A DNA stretch of 64,000 nt from Sapria himalayana (GCA_029783825.1 JAREIK010009602.1:36202-100201); one strand, 5' to 3'. Numbered from the stretch's first letter, positions 13,721 through 26,837 are shown. Translations and numbers: made by a program. The notes: generated from the sequence alone by a model not told the origin.

Positions 13721-13865
13721 GTTGAAGCTGTATGACAATCGACTTTAATTTGTATTTGTTCATGTCAATAATAACTATTTTTATATATCTGTGAATATGT
13801 TTGTGTGTTTCAGGATTTTTTTTGGTAGAATTTTAGCCTATTATAGGTATGTAAAAGCCTATTAT

Positions 13866-14183
13866 CTGCAGTGGTAGCAGAGGCAGTAGTGGTAGCAGTG
13901 GCAGCGGTGGCAGCACTAGAAGTGGCGGTAGCACCGGTAGTGGCGGTGCACCGGCAGTAGTGGTGGTAGCGGCAGCAGCGGTGGTAGCGGCGTTAGTGGC
14001 GGCGGCGGCAGTAGCACCGGCACAGGAGGAAGTACCGGCAGTAGCGGTGCTCCGGTAGCAGTGGCGCACTGGTGACAGTGGGAACAACAGCTGCCGCTCC
14101 AGCACCGTTAGCGGCAGCAGTGGCACCGGTAGTGGCAACAGCGATAGGAGCGGCAGCAACAACAAGAGTAGCACAACGGCAAC
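13866..14183 (+). repeat. GC-rich triplet array, unit 2 (about 320 bp)
   Basis: Imperfect GGTAGC, GGCAGC and GGCACC triplets with many GG pairs. Frames are open on both strands simply because the triplet code avoids stops. Confidence 0.88.
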
Positions 14184-14187
14184 AAAT

Positions 14188-14400
14188 GTGATATATACGT
14201 ACGTATATAGTCAATATAAACGTACATATAATTCTATAGTATTTATGTACATATATACTGAGTATATATGGATTCAGTATATATGTATGCATAATACTGA
14301 AGTTTATATGTACGTATATTGTAGTAATATATGTACTAGTGAAATGCTAGTATATATGTACATATTTACTGTAGTAATATATATTTATCAAAACATAGTA
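14188..14400 (+). repeat. Palindrome-rich spacer after triplet array 2
   Basis: Contains self-complementary runs such as TATATACGTACGTATATA (near 14191) and ATATATGTACATAT, repeated at intervals of about 25-60 bp. A matching spacer follows array 3 (15505-15700) and precedes the array of element 2 on the + strand (34830-35020). It could fold into cruciforms or bind a dimeric protein; this is inference. Confidence 0.6.
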
Positions 14401-14802
14401 TTTTTTATTTATTTTGATTTGATTGAGTGGTTTAAATTTCTTACAGATGTGGTACCGCATTGTTTCCCACACGAAGCTTGTATAAGTGAAAGGATTTTTC
14501 AACAGACATGAAGCACAGTTACTCAGACAGCTTTTTCATCGCAGAATGTTGGTGATCGGAGGAGCCAAAAGAGAGAAAGCAACATCTATGCATGGATAGA
14601 TTATACTTTATGCATAGTCGGTAGATACATTGATTAATAAGATATAATATAATTTTGTTAATTTTTTGTTTTAGTTATTTAATATATTGTATTCGAATAA
14701 GTTAATAAATAAATTTATTTTGTTTAATTAAAAATTTTCATTTATAGATTCTGATTTTATTAAATTTAATATAAAAATATTAAATTATTTAATTAACTAT
14801 TA

Positions 14803-15990
14803 GTTTAAGTTGTATGACAATCAACTTTAATTTGTGTTCGTTCATGTCTATAATAACTATTTTTATATATCTATGAATATGTTTGTGTGTCTTCGAATTT
14901 TTTGGGTATATTTTTAGCCTATTATAGGTATGTAAAAGCCTATAATCAACAGTAGTTGTAGCAGCAACAGTCACAATAGTGGTAGTGATGGTAGTAGTGA
15001 CAGTGATGGCAGTGGCAGCGGTGACGAAAGAAGTAGTGGTGGTAGTGGCGGCGGTGACGAAAGAAGTAGTGGTGGCAGTGGCGGCAGCAGCATCAGCAGG
15101 AGTGGCGGAAGCGGTGATAGCAGAGGTAGCGGCAGCAGCGGCGGTAGCAGAGGTTGCACCCGAAGCAGCATTGGCAGCAGCGGTAGTAGTGGCAGCACCG
15201 AAAGTAGTGGCAGTAGTGGCAAAAATGGCAGTGGCGGCGGTGGTAGTGGCGGCGACGGCGTTGGTAGTGCTGGCAATGGCAGCAACATCACTAGTGGAAA
15301 TAGTGGTAGCTATGGCATGCAGCAGCAACACCGATAGTGGTGGTAGCAGTGGCAGCTGTGGTGATGGCATCGATGACAATGGTGATAGTATAGGCAGCGG
15401 CAATAATGGCGACAGTAGTAGTAGTATTGGCAGCGACAACGGCAGTGGCAATGGAGGTAGGAGTGGCAGTGGTAGTAGGTGTTGCAGCAATAGCAACTAA
15501 TGTGGTATATACGTATGAATAAATTTAGTATATACGTACATATAATACTACAGTATTTTATGTGCATATATACTGAGTATATTTGTACTCAGTATATATG
15601 TACACATAATAAAATAGTTTTTATGCACATATACTGTAGTAATATTTGTACGAGTGAAATGCTAGTATATATTTACATATATACTGCAAAATTATATATT
15701 GATCAAAGCTTATCTTTTTTTTTATTTTAATTTGAATGAGTGGTTAAAATTTATTACAAATATGATACCGCATTGTTACTCATACAAAGCTTGTATAAAT
15801 GATTAGATTTTTCACTAAACAATATGTACTGGTACTCGGACAGCTTTGTCATAGAAGAAAAATGGTTATCACAGGAGTAAAGGGAAAGAAAGTAGTGTCA
15901 ATGAATGGATATATTATATTTTATGCACTATCGGTAGATACATTGATGAATAAGATGTAATAAAATACTATTTTTTTTGTTTCAATTATG
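14803..15990 (+). repeat. Triplet-array unit 3 of element 1
   Basis: Same organisation as unit 2, with the longest triplet array (14945-15500). The right flank is more diverged (CTCATACAAAGCTTGTATAA). It contains frames of 235 and 173 codons on opposite strands over the triplets. They have no initiation context, no domain and no conserved counterpart of the same sequence in the other copies, so they are not called as genes. Confidence 0.85.
14945..15500 (+). repeat. GC-rich triplet array, unit 3 (about 555 bp)
   Basis: Longest array, made of GGT/AGT/GGC/AGC triplets with a duplicated internal segment around GTGACGAAAGAAGTAGTGGT (near 15021 and 15053), evidence of local slippage or unequal exchange. 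Confidence 0.88.
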
Positions 15991-16154
15991 TAAAATATTA
16001 AATTAGAATAAGTTATTAAATGATTTTATTTTTTTGTTTATTATAAATTATTTATAGTTTCATTTTTTATTCAATTGGATTTTAAAATATAAAATTATTT
16101 AATTAAAAAAATTTAAAATAAATTAAATTCTGAAAATAGTTTTGAAATTAAATA

Positions 16155-16536
16155 ACTAGGGAAAAATCCATTACTAAATTAGCAGGGAAAATCTTTATTT
16201 TAGCAATGAATTTTTCTGTCGCTACATTTATTTAGCTAGGGACCATTTTCGTTGCTAAAATTAAGCGACCATCACTTTAGCTTGGGAATCTTTCGTCGCT
16301 ATTTTCATTTAGCGATGGAAAATCTCATATTGTTTGATAATTTAGCTAGGAAATTTGTTTTTTTAGCAAGTGATTTTTCCATCGCTAAATTTTTAGCTAG
16401 GGATTTTTCTCCTTGCTAAATTTTAGTGACCAACACTTTAGATAGGGAACTAATCCATCGTTAATCCATTACTATATCCCATTTAGCGACGGAAAATGCC
16501 CATTTAGCTAGGGAATTTTCCCTAACTATATGGGAT
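16155..16536 (+). repeat. 3' subterminal repeat region of element 1
   Basis: Motifs TTTAGCTAGGGA, CGTCGCTAAATT and TTTAGCGACGGAAAAT recur up to the terminus in both orientations, as expected for the 3' arm of a CACTA element. Confidence 0.88.
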
Positions 16537-16549
16537 TTTTATTGTTGTG
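16537..16549 (-). repeat. CACTA terminal inverted repeat, 3' end of element 1
   Basis: Reads CACAACAATAAAA on the complement, two mismatches from the left terminus. ATC follows at 16550-16552, completing the target-site duplication. Confidence 0.85.
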
Positions 16550-17626
16550 ATCTATCTATCTATCTACTTACCTATCTTAGTATCTATAATTCTATATATC
16601 TATGGATCTATCTTTCTGTCTATCTATCTATTTATCTATCTGTCTGTCTTTCTATCTATTTGTCTATGAATCTGTCTATCAATATATCTGTAAATCTAAC
16701 TATCAATCACTCTATCAATTCTATCTATCAACCTAGCTGTGTATATTTCTATCTATTTTTTTAATCTAATTTTCTATCTATCTATCTATATGTCTATATG
16801 TCTATCTATCTATTTGTCTATCTATATTTATATTTTTTTATTTATCTGTCTATTTATATATAAATCTATCTATCTTTCTATCTATCTTTTTGTCTATCTA
16901 TATGTAAATCTATTTGTCTATCTTTTTATCTATCAATCTACTTATTTATCTATCTATCTATTTGTCTATCTATCTATCTATCAACATATCATTCAACCTT
17001 TCTATAAATATGTATATCAATCATTTTATCAATATGTATATCAATCAATTTATCAATCTGTATATCTTTCTGTCGATCTATCTGTCTATCTATCTCTCAA
17101 TCTATCTATCTATCTATTAGTATATCTATCTATCTTTATTTCTTTCTATCTATTTGTCTATCTATCTATCTATCTATCTATGTATCTATTTATCTACATT
17201 TCTATCTGTATATGTTTTTATCTAACTACTTTTCTATCTATATGTCTATCTATCTATCTATCTGTCTATTTGTATATCTATTCATTTATCTTTATTTCTA
17301 TTTCTCTGTCTATCAATCTATATATCTATCTATTAGTATATTTATCTATCTTTCTTTCTTTCTATCTATTTTTCTATCTATCTATCTATCTATGTATCTA
17401 TTTATCTACATTTCTATCTGTATATGTTTTTATCTAACTACTTGTCTATCTATATATCTATCTATCTGTCTATTTGTATATCTATTCATTTATCTTTATT
17501 TCTATTTCTCAGTCTATCAATCTATATATCTATCATTATATCTATCTTTTAAATTATCATTTTGTCTATCTATCTATCTATCTTTCTATCTATCTTTCAT
17601 TGAATCTATCTATCTGTCTATATTTT

Positions 17627-17657
<31 letters not shown>

Positions 17658-19018
17658 CAATCTAACTACCTGTTTATAGATCTTTCAAACTATTCCAATT
17701 TTTTATCTATCTATCTGATTATCTATCTTTCTATCTATCTATTAATCTATCTAACTATCTAATAATTTATCAAACTATTTATTTAACTATCTTGCTATCT
17801 AATAATCTATCAATTTATCTATCTATTAAACTTTCAGTAAATGTAGTTTTTTATCTATCTATCTATATATTAAATCAATATTTCTATCTATCTCACTTTC
17901 TATCTATGTTTCAATCTATCTATTAATATGTCTATTAATCTTTTTTATTATTATGTCTATACATCTTTATATCAATCATTCTATTAATTTTTATATCAAT
18001 CTAATTATCTATCTAAATATCTATCTGTCTATCTGTTTGTCTATCTCTTTATCTATCTATATATCTATCTATCTATATATCTATCTATCTATCAATATAT
18101 CTATCTCTCTATATAAATGTATATCTTTCTATCTATTAATTAATCTATCTATCTATTTATTTAGCTATCTATTTTTATATCTATATATTTATATATGTAT
18201 GAACTATCTATCTTTCTATCTGTCTATATATCTAAAATATATTATCTATCTATCTATCTATCAACCTATCTATCAATTAATCAATCTATCTATCTATCAA
18301 TTGGTCCATCAATTTGTCTATCGATTTATCTATTAAATCTTCTATCAATCAATCTATCTATCGGTCTATCTATCTATTTTTCTATCTATCTATCTATTTG
18401 TCTATCAATTTAACTATCTATTTATCTATAGAACTATATATTTATCTATTTGTCTATCTATCTATCTATTTATCTATCTCTCTATTTATCAAAATTATAT
18501 ATATCTATTTATCATTCTTTCTATCTATCTATCTATTAATCTAAATATCTGTCTATGTATATCTATTAATCTATAAATATATATCTATTTATCACTAAAT
18601 ATCTGTCTATGTATCTATCAATCTGTATATCAATCTCTCTCTATCTATCTTTCTATATGTCAAAATATGTGAATATCTAGATGTATGTCTATCTATCTAT
18701 CTATATGTCTATATTTCTATCTATCGATCTATCTATCTGTATATCTATCTATCTATCTATCTATCTTTATGTCTATCTGTCTGTCTATCAATATATCTTT
18801 AAATCTATCAATATATCTATAAATCTATCTATCTATCTATCTATCTTGTCTATCTTTCTTTCTATCTTTCTGTATATCTATCTATCATCCATCTTTTTAT
18901 TTATCTATCTCTCTATCTTTATATCTCTCTATATGTCTATCTATTTGTCTATCTATCAATTTATTTGCATATCTATCTTCTGATCTATTTCACAATCTAT
19001 CGGTCTATCTATCTTCTT
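16550..19018 (+). repeat. GATA/TATC satellite, block 2 (continuation of block 1)
   Basis: The same array as block 1, split by element 1. Its start is homologous to 5160-6420 in the same order (for example the region around CTATTAATCTT at 17934 and at 6280), so it is a diverged copy of the 1.8-kb higher-order unit. Open frames are repeat artefacts. Confidence 0.96.
17194..17617 (+). repeat. 212-bp tandem duplication in satellite block 2
   Basis: The segment beginning CTACATTTCTATCTGTATAT occurs at 17194 and 17406, with closely matching sequence after it. The counterpart in block 1 (near 5735) is single, so this duplication arose after the 1.8-kb units separated. Confidence 0.85.
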
Positions 19019-19599
19019 ATATTCGAATACATTAATAGAATCTTTCACAATAGGTAAAGCATGATTAGAAAAAGGGTAGCATGTATAAGCTCTTTTAATC
19101 CTTCCTCATGCCTAGTTACTCTTTAGGTTGTCTTTTATTATATAGAATTGAAGGGGGATATGATTTGATGATATTAAAACAAAGTAGGATTAATAATCTC
19201 ATTTTTGATTTAAAAATCTTATGAATTAGCATGGAATAAACTTAGAGTTTATAGTAATTTATAAGTAACTACCAATTATAATTGATATATTTTAAAATCC
19301 AATTTTAAATTTCTTGTGGAATTCAAATAATGGATGTATATGTTCTTCTAGTTGGTCTTCAATTTCATGACTTATTCAAATGTTAAAATAGATATATTTT
19401 TTTATCTAATAAGATATTACATCTTTATGTGATGACAAAGATCTGTCCAAACACTAAGAACAAAAAGTATCGAATTCGAGATTTATCATGCACGATCTCT
19501 TCAATCTTTTAAGGTATGATTGTCAAGATAAGATATTGGTACAATTTGTTTTCTTATCTAGCTTTCATATTTTAAATGATTCTATATATTAGGATAAGA
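19019..19599. other. Unassigned single-copy-looking sequence
   Basis: Non-repetitive AT-rich DNA between satellite block 2 and the CACTA 5' arm. I see no gene, no terminal repeat and no similarity to the other element copies here. It may be host DNA or a diverged element interior. Confidence 0.5.
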
Positions 19600-21001
19600 T
19601 AAGATAGATATGTAAAAATAATTTATAATTTATAAAATTTCAAATATTACTTAAAGTGAGCATATCATTAAAAAAAGTTATATTTATTATTTTAATAAAA
19701 ATAGAATATTAAAAGCTAATAGTAAAAATCTTACTCAATTATTTAATTCTTATATATTTTAGTAGGTAAAAAATAAAACTTGAATTCAAATCAACTAATG
19801 GGCAAAATTAATTTTTTTTAGAACAAAAAAATATCATTATTAATATTTTAAATAACCCTTTTTAAACCCTAAAAAAATATTTGAAGTGTTATTTTAATAA
19901 CCACTCGGGGATATTTTTTTTAAATCATTAAATTTTTTTGATGTAATTAAAACTTCTATTTATTTATCTTTAAATATCAATTTATTTTCTTTTAAATTTT
20001 ATGAAAAATTTAATTTTTTTGTATAATTCAAGTTTTTAAATCTTTTAGTAATTATTTTTTAATAAGTTTCCTATAATCATAAAAATATTTTTTTAAACCT
20101 TAAATAATATAAATATTTATTTTTTTATTTATTAATTCGGATATTTTTGTAAATATTTTTTATTTAATCATATAAATAATTATTTTAGCTTTTTATTAGT
20201 ATAAATTTTTGTGTATGTCATTTATTCATTAAAATATATTTAAAAATGAGTATAATTATAGAATTAATTATCTATTATTTTTTAAAACAAATATTTAAAT
20301 TTTATAATAAAAAATTTTATAAAAACTTTATGTATAATTTTTTAAAAAATTTTATAATAATTAAAATAGTTATTTTAGTCTTTATTAATATAAATTTTTT
20401 TCATATATATATATATTTGAAATTATTTTTTTTAATATCATATTTTTATAATGATTAGAGGAGGTGTCTTTCATGGATTCCTCATCCATAGATGAAAAAA
20501 AAATTCAATATAAAAAATTACAACAAATAGTAAAACAAATAATATATAAATAATAAAAAAATAAATCAGTATAGATTAGTGACAGAAATAATCCTTAGCT
20601 CAAATAGTTAGGGAAAATTCCCTAACTAAATGCATTTTATTTGTGAAAATTTTCATTTATGGACTAATCGCTTGCAATTAATAAATAATCATGAAAATGA
20701 TTTTTCAGATAATTATTTAGTGATGGAATTTGTCTCAGTCTAATTAACTAGGGAAAGTTCATCGCTAAAGATATTGCTAAAATTGCAGCTAATCGTTGCT
20801 TGAAAATCTATAATAATATTAACTTGGGATATTTATTAATTGAAAGTTTCTATATCTAATCTGTCACAAATTCATCACAAATTTTTAATTCAATGTAAAA
20901 TCTAGCATCTCTTGATTTTCTCTAGCTAATCCCATGCATTTTAGATATGAATTATTTTTCTAGCTAAATTTTTATAGCTAAATAAACCTATTATTATAGA
21001 G
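19600..21001 (-). mobile_element. Degenerate CACTA 5' arm (- orientation), no 3' end seen
   Basis: From right to left this reads as the 5' arm of the same family. A decayed terminus (CTCTATAATAATAGG on the complement, ending at 21001) is followed by subterminal motifs such as GGGATTAGCTAGAGAAAATC and then the AT-rich arm. It is homologous to 46551-47815, in the same + strand orientation, over more than 1.2 kb, and its inner end matches element 2 near 44640-44790. The matching 3' end and genes are absent, so this is a solo arm or a heavily deleted copy. Confidence 0.75.
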
Positions 21002-21548
21002 AATTTTTATATATTTGTCTATTTATTTTTATATCTATTTGTATATCTATATGTAAATCTATTTATATATTTATCTATCTATGTATATGTCTAATTATCT
21101 ATCTTTCTTTCTTTATTTCTAGCTATTTTTCTATCAATTAATCTATCTATATGTCTATATATCTATCTATCTTTCTATCTATTTATCTATCTGTCTATCT
21201 ATCTATCTATCTATCTATATATCTAAAAAATTTCTAACTAACTAACTATATGTCTATCTATATATCTATCTATCTATCTGTATGTATGTTTATCTATCTA
21301 TCTATATATCTATCTATCTACTATCTGTTTTTCTATCTATCTATCTATCAAGTAATCTATCAATCAATCTATCTGTTTGTTTGTCTGTCTATCTATATGT
21401 TAATAAATCTATTTATATATCTATCTATGTACCTATCTATATATCTATCTATTTGTGTATGTATTTGTGAATCTATTTTTTTATCTAGATGTCCATCTAT
21501 TTATTTATTTATCTATCAATCTATCTATCTATATAAATAAATAAATAA

Positions 21549-21618
<70 letters not shown>

Positions 21619-23104
21619 CTATTTGTTTATCTATCTGACTATCTATCTATCTATCTATCTTTATTTCTTTCTATCTATCAGTTTATCTATCTATCTATCT
21701 ATATGTCTATCTATCTATCTAACTTTTTATCCGTCTATCTATACATCTATCCATCTATCTATCTATCTATCTATATATCTATCTGTCTATTTGTTTTCCT
21801 ATCTATATGTGAACTTTTTTGTCAATCTATCTATCTATAATCTGTTAATTTAATATCTATAATCTGTCAATCTATCTATATATCTATCTATTTGTTTATC
21901 TATCTGTCTATCTATTTGTCTATCTATCTATCTATCAATATATCTTTCTATCTAATTATGTATCTATCTACCTATCTATCTATTTGTCTGTCTATCAATA
22001 TATCTATCTATATATCTATCTATATATTTGTCTATCTTTTAATCTAACTATCTATCTATATATATATATCTTCCTATCTATCTAACAAACTATCTGTGTA
22101 TCTATTTGTCTATTGATTTGTCAATCAATCAATCTATCAATCTATCTATTTGACTATCTATTTGTCTATATATTTGCCTATCTACTATCAATATATTTAT
22201 TTATATATCTATAATTCAATCAATCAATCTATCTATCTATCTAACTCCTATCTATCTGTCTATCTATCTAAGTTTCTATCTATCTATCTATCTATCTATA
22301 TATCTGTATATATTTATCTATTTATCATTCTATCTATCTATCTTTATGTATGTATATAGTTGTGTCTATCTATCTATCTATATTCCAATCTATCAATCTA
22401 TTTGACTTTATATTTTTCTATCTATATGTCTGTCTATCTATTTGCCTTTATATCTATGTAAATATCTATCTATTTGTCTGTTTATTTATTTGTATATCTA
22501 TCTTTTTATCTGTCTATATATCTGTCTTTCTATCTGGATGTATTTCTGCCTATTTATTTGTCTCTCTATCTTTGTCTATCTAACTATTTATCAATAAATC
22601 AATTTATTTATCTATCTTACTATCACTTTGTCTATCTATCTATTTGTCGATCTGTTTATCTATCTATCTATCTATATATCTATCTCTCTATCTATTTATA
22701 TATTATTCTATATCTTTTTATTTTTGGGGATCTATGTGTCTGTCTATCTAATTGTATATCTGTATAACAAACAAACAAACTATTTGTCTGTCTATTTATA
22801 TATGAGTCTATATATATATATCTATTTATTTGTTTATCTATCTATCTATCCATCCATATATCTGTCTGTCTATTTATCTGTCTATCCATTTATCTATCTT
22901 TGTATGTATCAATCTATATAAATATTTGTCTATCAATCTATGTATCTATCTGTCTATCTGTTTATCTGTCTATCTGTCTATTTAGATGTCTATTTCTCTA
23001 TCTATCTGCCTATCTATCTATCATCATATTTGTCTAACTATCTATCTATTTATTTATCTATTCGTGTGTCATCTATCTATATGTTTGTCTATCTTTTTAT
23101 CTAA

Positions 23105-23248
23105 ATATTCATTTTTCTATCTGTCTATCTTTTTGTTTATCTTTTTGTCTATCTATTTGTCTCTCTTATTATCTATATATTCATTTTTCTATCTGTCTAT
23201 CTTTTTGTTTATCTTCTGTCTATATGTTTGTCTATTTTTCTATTTATC
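23105..23248 (+). repeat. 72-bp tandem duplication in satellite block 3
   Basis: ATATTCATTTTTCTATCTGT occurs at 23105 and 23177, followed by matching CTATCTTTTTGTTTATC, with small differences at the ends. Confidence 0.8.
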
Positions 23249-23569
23249 TATCTTTAAATCACTTAATCAATGAATCTATCTATCTATCTATCTATCTATC
23301 CATCTATTTATCTTACTTTTTATTCCTATGTCTATCTACATCTCTAATTATCTATCATTTAAAAAGTATATTAATTAGTTTATCAATCTATCTATCAAAA
23401 AATCTATATGTCTATCAATCTATCTATTAATCTATCTTTCAATCTATTTATCTATATGTTTATCTGATTATCTATCTATCTACTATCAAAATATATATAT
23501 ATCTAGCCTTGTATCTATCTGTCTGTCTATCTATTTGTCTATCTATCTATCTATTGATTTAACTTACTG

Positions 23570-23602
<33 letters not shown>

Positions 23603-23994
23603 ATATCTATCTGTCTATATCTATCTGTCTGTCTATAAGTCTATCCTTCTATGTATCTATCTATCTATCTATCTATCATCATCATTTCTATCTATCTATC
23701 TTTCTATGTAAATGTTTATCTATCTATTTGTCTATCTATGTGATGTTTGTCTATCTATCTATCTATCTCTTTATATATCTTTATATGTTTTTTTATTTCT
23801 TTCTTTATGTTATTTGTATATCAATTTATCAATAAATATGTATATTTATTTGTCTATCTATATATATAATTATCATTCTATCAATCTATCGATCTATCTA
23901 TCTATTAGTCAATTAATCAATCGATTAATATATCTATCATTTAATCAATCAATCTATCTATCTATCTATCTATTCATCTATCTATCTTTCTATC

Positions 23995-24146
23995 TGCCTA
24001 CAAATCTATCTATCAATCTATATATCAAACTAATTATCAATTTGTCTATCAATATATCTATTATTCTATCTGCCTACAAATCTATCTATCAATCTATATA
24101 TCAAACTAATTATCAATTTGTCTATCAATATATCTATTATTCTATC
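23995..24146 (+). repeat. Perfect 76-bp tandem duplication
   Basis: The unit beginning TGCCTACAAATCTATC at 23995 is repeated without a mismatch at 24071. Perfect identity within a degenerate array indicates a recent event. Confidence 0.93.
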
Positions 24147-24415
24147 TATCAAATTGAATATATATCTAACTATGTATTTTTCTATCTATCTACCAATCAA
24201 TCAATCTGTCTAAATCTCTATCTATCTGTCTATATATAAGTCTATCTATTTGTCTATCTGTCCATCTATCTATCCATCTTATTATATGTCTATCTATCCT
24301 CTATCTATCTATCTATCTATATACCTGTCTATTTATCTATCTATCGACCTATCTATTTATCTATCTATCGACCTATCTATAAATGTGACTTTATAATTTT
24401 CTAACTAACTTTATA

Positions 24416-24452
<37 letters not shown>

Positions 24453-26520
24453 ATTAGTCAATTTACATATCTATCTATCTATATACCTAGTTGTCTATCT
24501 ATAAGTATATCTTTTTTTCTATCTATATGTCTATCTGTCTATCTATATATCTATCTATCTATATATTTATCTATCTATTTATCTATCTATTTATCAATCT
24601 ATCTAACTATCTGACTTGTCTATAAATATATCTATTTATTTGTTATCTATCAATATAATAATCTATATATCTATCTATTAGTCTATCTATCTATATATCT
24701 ATATATCTATCTATTTTTTTAACTATCTGTCTATCTTTTTATCTATTTGTCCATCTATCTATTGAACTATCATTCTATCTATCTATATATTAATCTTTCT
24801 ATCTATTTGTATATATATTTACTTAGTTGTCTATCTATCTATCTTTTTTTCTTTCTATCATTCAATCAATTTATTTATCTATCTTTCTTTCTTTCTATTT
24901 ATCTATCAATCTATCAATCTTTATATATATATATATATTTATCTATTTATCTATCTTTCCATCTATCTAGTTATCTATCTATGATCTATCTATATCTTTT
25001 TATCTATTTATATTTCTATCTATCTAATTATCTACCTCTATATATATATTTGTCTATCTTCTATGTATCAATCAATCTATCTATCTATATGTATTTCTAT
25101 ATGTCTATCTATCTATCTTTTTGTATATTTCTTTGTCTATCTATCTATATATCTATATGTATGTCTAACTATCTAAATATCTATCTATATATTTTTATCT
25201 CGGTCTATCTATATATCTATCTACTTATTTAAATTTGTATCTGTATCTATTTATCTATCTATGTTTATATTGGTCTATCTATAAATTTTTCTATTTGTCT
25301 GTCTATTTGTTTGTTTATCAGTCTATCTATCTATCTTTTTATCTATCTATCTATATATCTATATATCTATATATCTATCTATCTCTCTATCTACATATCT
25401 GTCTATATGTCTATCTTTCTATATGTTTATATATTTGTCTATCTATCTATAGGTTTATATATCTATCTATTTGACTACGTATCTATCTATCTATTTATCT
25501 ATTTATCTTTCTTTATATCGGTTTGTATGTATATTTATTTATTTGTTTATCTTTATGTATATCTATCTTTCTATCGATCTCTCTGCCTATATTTATGTCT
25601 ATATAATTATGTCTGTTCATCTATATGTCTATCTGTCTGTCTATCTATCTATATATTTATCTTTCTATCTCTTTCTTTATCTATAGGTTTCTTTATTTCT
25701 CTTTCAATTTATCTATCGATCTATTTGTGTATTGGGTTGTCTATCTATATATCCTTTTGTCTATCTGTCTATCTATTTATCTAGTTGTTTATCTATTTTT
25801 TCTTCATTCTGTCCATCTATCTATCTATATATATGTATATCTTTCTGTCTATGTATATGTCTATCTATCTATCTATTTGTTTGGCTACCTATTTTAATAT
25901 TTATATTTTTATCTAGCTAGCTAACTATCTATCTATTTATATATCTATCTATCTATCTATCTTTCATTCAATCAATATATCTATATATCTATTTGTATGT
26001 CTAATAATCTATCTATTGATCCATGTATTTATCTATCTATCTATCTTACAATTTATCGATAAATCTATCTATATATCTTTCTATTTGTCTATCTGACTAT
26101 TTATCTATATATATATATATATATCGATCTATCTATCTATCTATCTATTTAATTATCTATCAATCAATTTTCCAAAATGTCTATAAATTAGTTTATCAAT
26201 ATGTCTATTAATCTATCTATCAATCTATCTATATATTTATCTGTCCATCTATCTACCTATCTATATATATGTCTGTTTATCTATCTATCAATCTGTCTAT
26301 CTATCTTTATGTCTATCTATCAATCTATTTGTCATTCTTTCTATTTATCTATCTAACTATCTATCATATATATTTCTATCTTTCTCTCTATCTATTTATC
26401 TATTTATCTATTAGTATATCTTTATGTATATCTACCTATCTCCTTATCTATCTATCTATATATTTATTTATCCATCTTTTTATGTAATAATTTGTTTATC
26501 TATCTACCTATTTGTCTATA

Positions 26521-26521
<1 letters not shown>

Positions 26522-26577
<56 letters not shown>
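26522..26577 (+). repeat. TA dinucleotide run (about 55 bp)
   Basis: Uninterrupted TA repeats within the satellite. Confidence 0.95.
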
Positions 26578-26579
<2 letters not shown>

Positions 26580-26837
26580 CTATCTACCTAACTATCAATA
26601 TATATATTTATCTATCCATCTATCTATCTATTTCTTAATCTGCTTGTATATCTATCTATCAATCTTTCTATCATCCTAACTATATATTTGTCTATCAATT
26701 TATCTATGAATTGGTATATCAATCTATCTATAAACCTGTGTAAAAATCTATCTATCATCCTCTTTAACAATAAGTATATCAATCTATTTATGAATCTATT
26801 TATAAATCTATCTATCAATCTGTATATCTATATATCT

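Larger units (their letters stand above)
13721..14802 (+). repeat. Triplet-array unit 2 of element 1
   Basis: Same left flank (GTTGAAGCTGTATGACAATC), a triplet array of about 320 bp (13866-14183), a 200-bp spacer rich in TATATGTACATATA palindromes and the same right flank (CACACGAAGCTTGTATAAGT, GTTGGTGATCGGAGGAGC). Unit length is about 1,080 bp. Confidence 0.88.
6970..16549 (+). mobile_element. CACTA element 1, complete ends, non-autonomous
   Basis: An En/Spm-type (CACTA) DNA transposon of 9,580 bp inserted in the GATA satellite. The terminal repeats CACTACAAGAAAA (left) and CACAACAATAAAA (right, complement) agree at 11 of 13 positions and are flanked by ATC on both sides. Inside, 5' to 3', are subterminal TTAGCGACGGA-type repeats, an AT-rich arm, a GC-richer leader near 9290, a CT-rich tract, a broken coiled-coil gene tail, three triplet-array units and 3' subterminal repeats. 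There is no trace of the TNPD transposase, so movement would need enzymes from another copy. The diverged right terminus and the accumulated stops suggest it is not young. Confidence 0.93.

Noticed and set aside
14789..15500. Ala/Thr/Leu-rich proteins of 235 and 173 codons on opposite strands
   Set aside because: They are produced by stop-free GC-rich triplets. Both strands and several frames are open, and array length and sequence differ in each copy.
23995..24146. CRISPR-like or regulatory direct repeats
   Set aside because: There are two perfect adjacent copies without spacers in a plant satellite; simple tandem duplication explains them.
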